A DNA stretch of 7,726 nucleotides, from the NCBI GenBank assembly GCA_026988135.1, contig JALSLT010000091.1, positions 1 to 7,726 on the forward strand, in the 5' to 3' direction. The DNA comes from Desulfurobacterium sp. (GTDB lineage: Bacteria > Aquificota > Aquificia > Desulfurobacteriales > Desulfurobacteriaceae). The position numbers were made by a program, and so were the translations under genes. Below the pieces are notes generated by a model. It was given only the letters and a program-made list of their open reading frames with translations, did no database searches and was not told the DNA's origin. Below, piece after piece: positions 1-4,907 of this stretch. Each line of letters starts with the position of its first letter. Position 1 is the first letter of the stretch.

Positions 1-1317
1 TCCCATCACCATCGGCTTCTCTTTACCATCCTCATCAACAAAAACGCAGTTCATAGCTTCACTGTACTTTGTGCCCAGTTTAAATATGTGACCAACTTCT
101 ATTCCTCTTTTCTCTATAAGAGAAGCACCACATTTAGGACACCTATCTCTACCTTTTACTTCAGAAACATCAACGAACTTATCAACATTAAAGTCCCTAC
201 CCCGGTTTATATTTTTCAAATGGTAATCCTTTTTTCCACTTCCTGTTACAAAGTTAACCATAGAAGCTACAGAAACATCAACAAAAAGAGGAATTCTTAT
301 ATCAACAGGCGATAGAAAACCCGGTTCCTGACCTGTAAATTTTATAACCTCTTCATCTGTGGCAAATCTAAAATCTTTAACACCTAAAAGCCTTGATAAC
401 TTCAGTTCATTAATTTCCCTGTCTCCCCTTAAAAGAACAGCATAAGGTTTTTCATCTGCAACAACAACTATAAGCTTTGCAATTTTTTCCTTATCAACAC
501 CAAGAAAACCGGCAACATCTTCTATACTTTTAACATCAGGTGTATAAATCTCTTCAACAGGCAAAAAGAGGGATTCTCTATCAGTATTTATCTGCGGCTC
601 TGCATGTTCAGCCTTTTCAGTACTTGCAGCATACCCGCACGATTCACAGTAAACAAGCTTCCCTTCTCCTGTATCAGCTATAACCATAAACTCGTGAGAA
701 AACTTCCCACCAATTTCTCCGGTATCAGCTTCAACAGCCTTAAATTCAAGTCCCATCCTTTTGAATATCCGGGAGTAAGTTTCATACATGTTCCAGTACT
801 CTCTCTCAGCATCTTCATCAGAAATATGAAAAGAGTAAGCATCCTTCATAATAAACTCTCTACACCTCATCAACCCAAACCTTGGCCGTATCTCATCTCT
901 GAACTTCCTTCCAATCTGGAAGAGATTGATAGGTAGCTGTTTATATGAACGAATCTCCTTTCTTACAAGGTCTGTTATCATCTCTTCTGCTGTTGGTCCA
1001 AGGGCATAATCCCTCTCATGTCTATCCTTAAACTTTATCATCTCCTTACCGTAAACATCCCATCTCCCACTCTCAATCCACAGTTCAGCAGGATGCATAA
1101 TAGGAAGAATAACTTCTTGAGCTCCTGCTTTCTCCATCTCTTCCCGCACTATATTTTCTATTTTTTTAAGGGTTTTAACCCCTAAAGGTAAAATATCGTA
1201 AAGTCCAGATGCTTTTTTTCTTATAAAACCGGCTCTTATAAGGAGCTTATGACTTGGAATTTCGGCATCTGAAGGGGATTCTTTTAACGTAGGTGCAAGC
1301 AATGACAAAAACCTCAT
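1..1317 (-). CDS. proS: Prolyl-tRNA synthetase, bacterial type with editing domain (3' end cut by window)
   Basis: Cytoplasmic class II aminoacyl-tRNA synthetase that charges tRNA-Pro with proline using ATP. The reverse-strand frame stays open for 439 codons from ATG 1317-1315 to the window edge. The N-terminus (MRFLSLLAPTLKESPSDAEI) is typical of the family. Motif 2 lies at about residues 139-163 (FRDEIRPRFGLMRCREF), preceded by GPTAEEM at 107-113. The inserted YbaK-like domain, which in this family removes mischarged alanine, spans roughly residues 225-375. The conserved RGIEVGHIFKLGTKYSEAMN segment lies at 404-423. Cysteine pairs CESC (224-227) and CPKC (393-396) are visible; metal binding is possible but unproven. 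The frame ends at VMG, just before the expected motif 3 and the anticodon-binding domain; bacterial ProRS is usually about 570 residues, so some 130 are missing. The start is fixed by an AAGGAGG site at 1324-1330. It is divergent from dnaA. Identification is firm. Confidence 0.96.
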   Translation of the reverse strand, partial: MRFLSLLAPTLKESPSDAEIPSHKLLIRAGFIRKKASGLYDILPLGVKTLKKIENIVREEMEKAGAQEVILPIMHPAELWIESGRWDVYGKEMIKFKDRHERDYALGPTAEEMITDLVRKEIRSYKQLPINLFQIGRKFRDEIRPRFGLMRCREFIMKDAYSFHISDEDAEREYWNMYETYSRIFKRMGLEFKAVEADTGEIGGKFSHEFMVIADTGEGKLVYCESCGYAASTEKAEHAEPQINTDRESLFLPVEEIYTPDVKSIEDVAGFLGVDKEKIAKLIVVVADEKPYAVLLRGDREINELKLSRLLGVKDFRFATDEEVIKFTGQEPGFLSPVDIRIPLFVDVSVASMVNFVTGSGKKDYHLKNINRGRDFNVDKFVDVSEVKGRDRCPKCGASLIEKRGIEVGHIFKLGTKYSEAMNCVFVDEDGKEKPMVMG

Positions 1318-1421
1318 AAATAACCTCCTTATAAAATCTTTTCTATGAGAAGAATTATACAGATTATCGTGCAAGAAAATATCTACTGTAATTTAAACTT
1401 CGAACACAAAATAGGTATTTT

Positions 1422-1477
1422 TTCATTATAATATTTTTTAACTTCAAGACATATTTTTTAAAAAATATTATAATGAA
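1422..1477. repeat. 20-bp perfect inverted repeat with TATAAT in both arms
   Basis: Arms at 1422-1441 and 1458-1477 are exact reverse complements, with a 16-base spacer at 1442-1457. Each arm contains the self-complementary octamer ATTATAAT, so each arm carries a TATAAT -10-like box readable on both strands. The inner edge of the right arm overlaps a separate perfect palindrome at 1451-1468 (nine-base half ATATTTTTT). The arms contain only one G/C pair each, so this is not a conventional intrinsic terminator: there is no GC-rich stem and no clean T run after it for either gene. It could be an operator for a dimeric regulator, a site of easy strand separation, or a divergent promoter core. The repeat itself is directly seen; its role is unknown. 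Confidence 0.85.
1446..1474 (+). promoter_or_regulatory. Candidate distal dnaA promoter inside the inverted repeat
   Basis: AAGACA (1446-1451, four of six to TTGACA) is followed after 17 bases by TATAAT (1469-1474, exact). Transcription would start near 1481, leaving a leader of about 200 bases before dnaA. It shares its -10 region with the proS candidate on the other strand, so the two could not be occupied at once. It is weaker than the proximal candidate at 1567-1596 because of its -35 box. Confidence 0.3.
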
Positions 1478-1496
1478 TCAAAGTAATAATTTTCAA
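1467..1496 (-). promoter_or_regulatory. Candidate sigma70-type promoter towards proS
   Basis: On the minus strand, TTGAAA (plus-strand 1491-1496) and TATAAT (plus-strand 1467-1472) are separated by 18 bases. That is five of six at -35 and six of six at -10. Transcription would begin near 1460, giving proS a leader of about 140 bases. The -10 box overlaps the plus-strand candidate -10 at 1469-1474 because both use the same octamer. A second minus-strand TATAAT lies closer to proS at 1354-1359 but has no good -35. AT-rich DNA produces such matches by chance, so this is tentative. Confidence 0.4.
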
Positions 1497-1566
1497 TAAA
1501 TCTAAATAAAAAAATCTCTTTTTTTATACCAAGTTTAAAAACAAAAAACATCATGAGTTAAAGCAA

Positions 1567-1596
1567 GTGACAAAACCGCACAAAAAATTATATATT
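1567..1596 (+). promoter_or_regulatory. Candidate proximal dnaA promoter
   Basis: GTGACA (1567-1572, five of six to TTGACA) and TATATT (1591-1596, five of six to TATAAT) are 18 bases apart; an alternative -10, TATATA, at 1589-1594 gives a 16-base spacer. Start of transcription would be near 1603, giving a leader of about 80 bases. The degenerate DnaA-box-like site at 1643-1651 would lie within that leader. It has the best -35/-10 combination on the plus strand upstream of dnaA, but is untested. Confidence 0.45.
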
Positions 1597-1642
1597 TACA
1601 CCCTGCAATTTATCCGTGCAGAATTTAGCAAATTGGTAGAAT

Positions 1643-1651
1643 GGTGGATAC
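1643..1651 (-). promoter_or_regulatory. Degenerate DnaA-box-like site upstream of dnaA
   Basis: Read on the minus strand this is GTATCCACC, seven of nine to TTATCCACA, keeping the TATCCAC core. It lies 31 bases before the dnaA start and downstream of the proximal candidate promoter. DnaA represses its own gene through upstream boxes in several bacteria, so autoregulation is conceivable. The match is weak and stands alone, so confidence is low. Confidence 0.25.
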
Positions 1652-1666
1652 ACATTAAGTTTTTCC

Positions 1667-1674
1667 GGGGAGGT
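1667..1674 (+). promoter_or_regulatory. Ribosome-binding site fixing the GTG start of dnaA
   Basis: GGGGAGGT ends seven bases before GTG 1682-1684. ATG 1641 and GTG 1644 upstream are out of frame with dnaA, so this site supports the GTG as the true start. Confidence 0.8.
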
Positions 1675-1681
1675 AAAAGAA

Positions 1682-3037
1682 GTGAAAGCAGTATGGGACA
1701 AATGCTTAAATGAACTGAAAAAGAGCATAAAACCTCACGAATATAAAACGTGGATAAAAGATTTATTATTTATCTCCATATCCGGAAAACAAGTGATGTT
1801 AAAAGCTAAAGACAATATAACCAAAGAATTTGTAGAAAAGAGATACCTCCCTTTGATAAAAGATGTTGTTGGTAGAAACTTTGGAAAACCCCTCGAAATT
1901 TCAATAGTTTTACAGGAAAAATCATCTCCAGGAGTAATGTTAGAACTAAACCTCAGTACAAAAAAAACCCCTAAAATAGAGTCAAACCTAAATCCAAAAT
2001 ACACATTTGAAAACTTTATAGTCGGCTCCAGTAACCAATTTGCTCATGCTGCTGCAATAGCAGTTGCCGAAAACCCCGGAAAAGCTTACAACCCGTTATT
2101 TATTTACGGGGGAGTTGGACTTGGAAAAACCCACCTTATGCAGGCCATAGGAAATTTTGTAAAAGAACATTTTCCCTCAAAAAACGTTGTATATGTTACA
2201 ACCGAAAGTTTTATGAACGACCTTATCGATTCTTTGAGAAATGATAGGATGACCCAATTCAGAGAAAAATACAGAACAGTGGACCTTTTACTGATAGATG
2301 ATATTCAGTTTATAAGTGGAAAAGATAGAACTCAAATAGAATTTTTCCACACATTTAACGCCCTGTACGATTCAGGTAAACAAGTTATTCTTACAAGTGA
2401 CAGACCTCCTAAAGATATTCCTATGTTAACCGAAAGATTGAGAAGCAGATTCGAATGGGGATTGATAGCTGATATTCAACCCCCAGACTTTGAAACCAGA
2501 ATAGCTATTCTTAGAAGAAAAGCTGAAGACGAAGGAATAGATGTTTCTGATGACGTGCTAAAACTCATTGCAAGCAGAATAAAGTCAAACATTCGCCAAC
2601 TTGAAGGAACTTTACTAAAGCTTAAAGCAAAAGCTCAATTGGAAGGTAAACCCCTTGATGAAGAACTTGTAAGAACCACTCTCAGCCTGGAACCGAACAA
2701 TTTAAAATCGGAAACAGACCAAAATATAGATTCTCTACCTGTAGATGAAATTAAAAAAGTTGTTTCTCAAATGATGAATATTAATTTGGAAGATCTCAAC
2801 GGAAATTCAAGAAAAAAACAGATTGCATTAGCAAGACAAATAGCAATGTATCTTTGTAAAAAATTAGGAAGATACTCCTATCCTAAAATAGCTGCGGCAT
2901 TTAATAGAAGTGACCATACAACAGCAATGCATGCTTACAACAGGATAAAAAAGCTTGAAGAAGAAAATCCGGAAACAAGGACATTACTTATGGAGATTGA
3001 GTCAGCTCTTACCCAATCTACCAGTTCTGCTCCGTAA
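1682..3037 (+). CDS. dnaA: Chromosomal replication initiator protein DnaA
   Basis: AAA+ ATPase that binds DnaA boxes at the origin as an ATP-bound oligomer and opens the DNA for helicase loading. The 451-residue product, within the family range, has all parts: domain I (about 1-80, starting VWDKCLNEL), a very short domain II linker (about 80-105), domain III with Walker A GGVGLGKT (143-150), Walker B LLLIDDIQF (202-210), sensor 1 ILTSDRPP (236-243), arginine finger R256 in LRSRFEWG, sensor 2 R305 in SNIRQLEG, and DNA-binding domain IV with signature SDHTTAMHAYNRI (410-422). Box-contacting residues R385, H412 and T413-T414 are present by comparison with E. coli. The GTG start is chosen from the GGGGAGGT site seven bases upstream. 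The stop codon directly abuts the first DnaA box. The coding strand is unusually A/C-rich compared with the genes to the right. Confidence 0.98.
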   Translation: MKAVWDKCLNELKKSIKPHEYKTWIKDLLFISISGKQVMLKAKDNITKEFVEKRYLPLIKDVVGRNFGKPLEISIVLQEKSSPGVMLELNLSTKKTPKIESNLNPKYTFENFIVGSSNQFAHAAAIAVAENPGKAYNPLFIYGGVGLGKTHLMQAIGNFVKEHFPSKNVVYVTTESFMNDLIDSLRNDRMTQFREKYRTVDLLLIDDIQFISGKDRTQIEFFHTFNALYDSGKQVILTSDRPPKDIPMLTERLRSRFEWGLIADIQPPDFETRIAILRRKAEDEGIDVSDDVLKLIASRIKSNIRQLEGTLLKLKAKAQLEGKPLDEELVRTTLSLEPNNLKSETDQNIDSLPVDEIKKVVSQMMNINLEDLNGNSRKKQIALARQIAMYLCKKLGRYSYPKIAAAFNRSDHTTAMHAYNRIKKLEEENPETRTLLMEIESALTQSTSSAP

Positions 3038-3063
3038 GTTATCCACAATAACTGTGGATAACT
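3037..3063. repeat. 11-bp inverted repeat of two DnaA boxes at the dnaA stop codon
   Basis: Arms at 3037-3047 and 3053-3063 are perfectly complementary with a five-base loop (ATAAC). The core is two opposed DnaA boxes, extended by two more base pairs, and the left arm includes the last base of the dnaA stop codon. In RNA it would form a stable stem right after dnaA, but no T run follows, so it is not a standard intrinsic terminator. Confidence 0.85.
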
Positions 3064-3087
3064 CCTGTGGATAACCCCTGTGGATAA
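3053..3087 (-). repeat. Three exact DnaA boxes in tandem at 13-bp spacing
   Basis: Exact boxes begin at 3053, 3066 and 3079, all in minus orientation, each separated by a four-base linker (CTCC, CCCC). The regular head-to-tail spacing differs from a helical turn by a few bases and suggests cooperative loading of a DnaA filament. The mismatched box at 3097-3105 continues the same orientation after a longer gap. Confidence 0.92.
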
Positions 3088-3141
3088 TATCATCCATGTG
3101 GACAATACAGGAAGTAGTCCACTTATCCACAGAATTAAAGC

Positions 3142-3177
3142 AAATATGTGGATAACTTACAACTTATCCACATATTT
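3142..3177. repeat. 14-bp inverted repeat of two DnaA boxes
   Basis: Arms at 3142-3155 and 3164-3177 are exact reverse complements (left arm AAATATGTGGATAA) around an eight-base loop (CTTACAAC). Complementarity extends five bases beyond each nine-base box, so the symmetry is more than two opposed boxes alone would require. The right arm runs into the first base pairs of the next box at 3176. Confidence 0.85.
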
Positions 3178-3196
3178 ATCCACATATTTATTCACA
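3164..3196 (+). repeat. Three DnaA boxes in tandem at 12-bp spacing next to the AT-rich block
   Basis: Boxes begin at 3164, 3176 and 3188, all in plus orientation, with three-base linkers (TAT). The first two are exact TTATCCACA and the third is TTATTCACA. They run straight into the AT-rich stretch, so this array is best placed to direct a DnaA filament into the unwinding region. Confidence 0.92.
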
Positions 3197-3198
3197 CC

Positions 3199-3250
3199 TT
3201 AGTGCTTTTTTATATACAATATAAATGGCTTAAATTAAATTGCACAAATA
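3199..3250. other. Candidate DNA unwinding element
   Basis: The stretch from 3201 to 3250 has 40 A/T in 50 bases and includes TTTTTTATATACAATATAAA and TTAAATTAAAT. It lies directly beyond the 12-bp-spaced plus-strand box array, the usual relative position of an unwinding element. I do not see a clear run of TAG-type DnaA-trio repeats; only a single TAG at 3200-3202. Part of it may also serve as the dnaN promoter (TTCACA 3191-3196, 16 bases, TATACA 3213-3218), which would overlap the last DnaA box. Confidence 0.55.
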
Positions 3251-3269
3251 TTAGGCGCTCTTCTATGAT
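3240..3269 (+). promoter_or_regulatory. Weak candidate dnaN promoter
   Basis: TTGCAC (3240-3245) and TATGAT (3264-3269, five of six to TATAAT) are 18 bases apart. Transcription would start near 3276, only a few bases ahead of the dnaN ribosome-binding site. The -35 is poor, and an alternative pair (TTCACA 3191-3196 with TATACA 3213-3218) is similarly plausible. dnaN might also be read through from dnaA, as no terminator is visible. Confidence 0.25.
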
Positions 3270-3270
3270 G

Positions 3271-3280
3271 ACTAATTAGT
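3271..3280. promoter_or_regulatory. 10-bp perfect palindrome before the dnaN ribosome-binding site
   Basis: ACTAATTAGT is fully self-complementary and abuts the AAGGAGG site at 3281-3287. Its place at the head of the dnaN gene string is where an operator could act, but a palindrome of this length in AT-rich DNA may be chance. Confidence 0.4.
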
Positions 3281-3291
3281 AAGGAGGAAAT

Positions 3292-4389
3292 ATGAAATTT
3301 AAAATTAATAAAGAAATACTAAAAGAAGGAGTAAAAAAAGTAGCTCCGGCTGCAGATAAAAAAGGAGCGATTCCCATACTTTCCAATATGCTTCTTTCAG
3401 TTTCCGACAATACAATAACTTTGGCTGCAACAGATCTTGATATAGGTATAGCAACAATTGCTAATTGTGATGTAATAGAAGAGGGAAATGTTACAGTCAA
3501 TGCTCAAAAACTTCAAAAACTTGTTTCCAGTCTTTCTGTAGAAGAGGTTGAGTGCGAACTTAACGGAAATATGTTTTTAATAAGATCTATGAGCTCGAAA
3601 TTTTCTCTTGCAACTTTACCTTCCGAAGAATTTCCGGGGATAAAACTTAAAGGAAAAAATGAGATTTCCGTACTTTCCGAGGAGATAGATAAAGCTATAA
3701 AAAAGGTTGCTTATGCTGCAAGTAAAGATGAGGTTAGATATAACCTTATGGGAGTTTATCTTAATTCTCTTGGAAACAGACTGGATGCAGTTGCTACTGA
3801 TGGTCATAGACTTGCTCTTTATACGATAGATGTTAAAATTCCTGAATTTAATATCATTGTTCCTCGACACGGACTTTCTGAGCTTAAAAGGCTTCTGAAA
3901 GGTTCTCAGGAAGTAAAAATATCAACCGAAGGTAATCAGATATTTTTTGAATTCGATGATACATATCTTTTTAGTTCTGTAATAGAAGGTGAATATCCGG
4001 ATTACATGGCTGTAATTCCCGAAGATAATTCTTTAAAGGCTGTTGTTGATAGAGAAGAGATATTAACTGCTTTGAGAGAGGTTTCCGTAATATATGATAA
4101 GGAAGATGCTCAGCCTGTTATAGTGAAATTTAATCCCGATAAAGTTAAATTAACGGCTAAAAAGTTTGATAGTATAGATGCAGGTGAGGAAGCTGAAGTT
4201 GAGATTCCGTGTGAATATAGCGGAGAAGAGTTTGAGATAGCATTTAATATCAGACATATTATTGAATCTGTTGCCAGTTTTGATAGCAGTTCTATCACTT
4301 TATTTATGGACGGGCCTATGACTCAGGTACTTCTTGCTTCCGATGAGGAACCTCAGTTAAAATGTGTAATAATGCCCATGAAAATTTGA
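3292..4389 (+). CDS. dnaN: DNA polymerase III sliding clamp, beta subunit
   Basis: Forms the ring-shaped homodimer that tethers the replicative polymerase to DNA and also docks repair and regulatory proteins. The 365-residue product matches the usual 360-380 and the three repeated clamp domains (about 1-120, 125-245, 246-365). Recognisable stretches are IPILSNMLLSV (27-37), FSLATLPSEEFP (104-115), the domain II hallmark ATDGHRLA (168-175), IEGEYPDY (231-238) and the C-terminal MPMKI, equivalent to the MPMRL that lines the hydrophobic partner-binding cleft. ATG 3292 has AAGGAGG at 3281-3287. It is the first gene right of the origin and begins a string with pgsA following after five bases. Coding-strand composition here favours G over C, unlike dnaA. 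Confidence 0.98.
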   Translation: MKFKINKEILKEGVKKVAPAADKKGAIPILSNMLLSVSDNTITLAATDLDIGIATIANCDVIEEGNVTVNAQKLQKLVSSLSVEEVECELNGNMFLIRSMSSKFSLATLPSEEFPGIKLKGKNEISVLSEEIDKAIKKVAYAASKDEVRYNLMGVYLNSLGNRLDAVATDGHRLALYTIDVKIPEFNIIVPRHGLSELKRLLKGSQEVKISTEGNQIFFEFDDTYLFSSVIEGEYPDYMAVIPEDNSLKAVVDREEILTALREVSVIYDKEDAQPVIVKFNPDKVKLTAKKFDSIDAGEEAEVEIPCEYSGEEFEIAFNIRHIIESVASFDSSSITLFMDGPMTQVLLASDEEPQLKCVIMPMKI

Positions 4390-4394
4390 ACGCC

Positions 4395-4904
4395 ATGAGT
4401 AGCATTCCGAATATACTTACTTTTATACGTTTGTTATTTATCCCTTTTATAGTGGTTTCTATTGTTAATGAGATGTATTACATTTCGGTTTTTCTTTTTA
4501 TTCTTTCATCTTTTACCGATTTTCTTGACGGATATCTTGCAAGAAAAATGAAAAGTGTTTCCAATTTCGGGAAACTTTTAGATCCTGTTGCAGATAAAAT
4601 TCTTACTTCATCCGTGTTAATAGCTTTATCTTATAAGCATCTTTGTGATCCTTACTCTGTTACGGCTATTGTGGCAAGAGAAGAGGCAGTTACCGGTTTA
4701 AGAGCGATAGCAGCATCACAAGGCAGGGTTATTTCGGCCGGTAATTTTGGGAAAATTAAAACGCTTTTACTTATGATATCTATTGTTACTATTTTGTTGG
4801 GATTTTTGAAAATGGGAAATATTTTACTTTTAATATCGGCTTTCATTGCTGTTTATTCAGGTGCAAAATATTTTTATGAATTTTTTAAATTTGATAAGGA
4901 GTAG
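4395..4904 (+). CDS. pgsA: CDP-diacylglycerol--glycerol-3-phosphate 3-phosphatidyltransferase
   Basis: Integral membrane enzyme that transfers the phosphatidyl group from CDP-diacylglycerol to glycerol 3-phosphate, giving phosphatidylglycerol phosphate, the committed step to phosphatidylglycerol and cardiolipin. The 169-residue product carries the complete CDP-alcohol phosphotransferase signature at residues 42-67: D42, D45-G46, A49-R50, G59, D63 and D67; these aspartates bind the metal ions. Several hydrophobic membrane segments surround it (for example 13-24 and 29-41). The N-terminus SIPNILTFIRL fits the family's usual IPNxLT start, so ATG 4395 is preferred. An in-frame ATG at 4362, with GAGGA 12 bases upstream, would add 11 hydrophilic residues and overlap dnaN. 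ATG 4395 lacks a good ribosome-binding site and lies five bases after the dnaN stop, suggesting translational coupling. PgsA substrate class is assigned by similarity; another CDP-alcohol transferase is less likely. Confidence 0.9.
   Translation: MSSIPNILTFIRLLFIPFIVVSIVNEMYYISVFLFILSSFTDFLDGYLARKMKSVSNFGKLLDPVADKILTSSVLIALSYKHLCDPYSVTAIVAREEAVTGLRAIAASQGRVISAGNFGKIKTLLLMISIVTILLGFLKMGNILLLISAFIAVYSGAKYFYEFFKFDKE
4896..4901 (+). promoter_or_regulatory. Ribosome-binding site for plsY inside the end of pgsA
   Basis: AAGGAG lies in the last codons of pgsA. It is three bases from ATG 4905 and six from ATG 4908; the latter spacing is closer to the usual optimum and favours the second ATG. Confidence 0.7.
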
Positions 4905-4907
4905 ATG

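Larger units (their letters stand above)
1318..1681. other. Divergent proS-dnaA intergenic control region
   Basis: This 364-base stretch separates the two divergent genes and contains no credible gene. It is strongly AT-rich with several A and T tracts. It holds the proS ribosome-binding site (1324-1330), a large inverted repeat (1422-1477), a second small AT-only inverted repeat (9-bp arms 1506-1514 and 1519-1527, loop TCTC), candidate promoters in both directions, a short CTGCA/TGCAG inverted repeat (1603-1607 and 1617-1621), one degenerate DnaA-box-like site (1643-1651) and the dnaA ribosome-binding site. No exact DnaA box is present here, unlike the spacer on the other side of dnaA. Roles of the individual elements are inferred from pattern and position. 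Confidence 0.8.
3038..3291. other. oriC: Candidate chromosomal replication origin (oriC) with ten DnaA boxes
   Basis: The dnaA-dnaN spacer carries eight exact TTATCCACA boxes. Plus-strand copies are at 3039-3047, 3123-3131, 3164-3172 and 3176-3184. Minus-strand copies are at 3053-3061, 3066-3074, 3079-3087 and 3147-3155. TTATTCACA at 3188-3196 (plus) also fits the TTWTNCACA consensus, and TTGTCCACA at 3097-3105 (minus) has one mismatch. No box cluster is seen elsewhere in the window. An AT-rich block follows the last box. Position between dnaA and dnaN, box density and the change in G/C bias across this spacer all support an origin. The boxes are directly seen; function as the active origin is inferred from these established features. 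Confidence 0.92.

Noticed and set aside
88..315. 75-codon plus-strand open frame opposite proS
   Set aside because: It is antisense to a complete, motif-rich proS frame, has no family-like features and no convincing ribosome-binding site. A similar 110-codon frame at 604-936 is rejected for the same reason.
1345..1431. 28-codon plus-strand open frame in the proS-dnaA gap (MRRIIQIIVQENIY...)
   Set aside because: No ribosome-binding site precedes it, its end runs into the inverted repeat, and AT-rich DNA yields such short frames by chance.
1422..1477. Intrinsic terminator for an upstream gene
   Set aside because: The stem is almost entirely A/T, lacks a following T run in a sensible direction, and both flanking genes diverge from it, so there is no transcript to end here.
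1610..1618. TTATCCGTG as an additional DnaA box upstream of dnaA
   Set aside because: Only six of nine positions match and the last three, which contact the protein, are all wrong.
1735..2004. Minus-strand open frame inside dnaA
   Set aside because: It is a shadow of the dnaA frame with no recognisable protein features. Minus-strand frames within dnaN (3276-3500, 3616-3870, 4110-4298) and pgsA (4652-4846) are shadows too.
3037..3087. CRISPR array or tandem mobile-element repeat
   Set aside because: The regular repeats are DnaA boxes; linkers of three to five bases are far too short for spacers and no cas genes or transposase are present.
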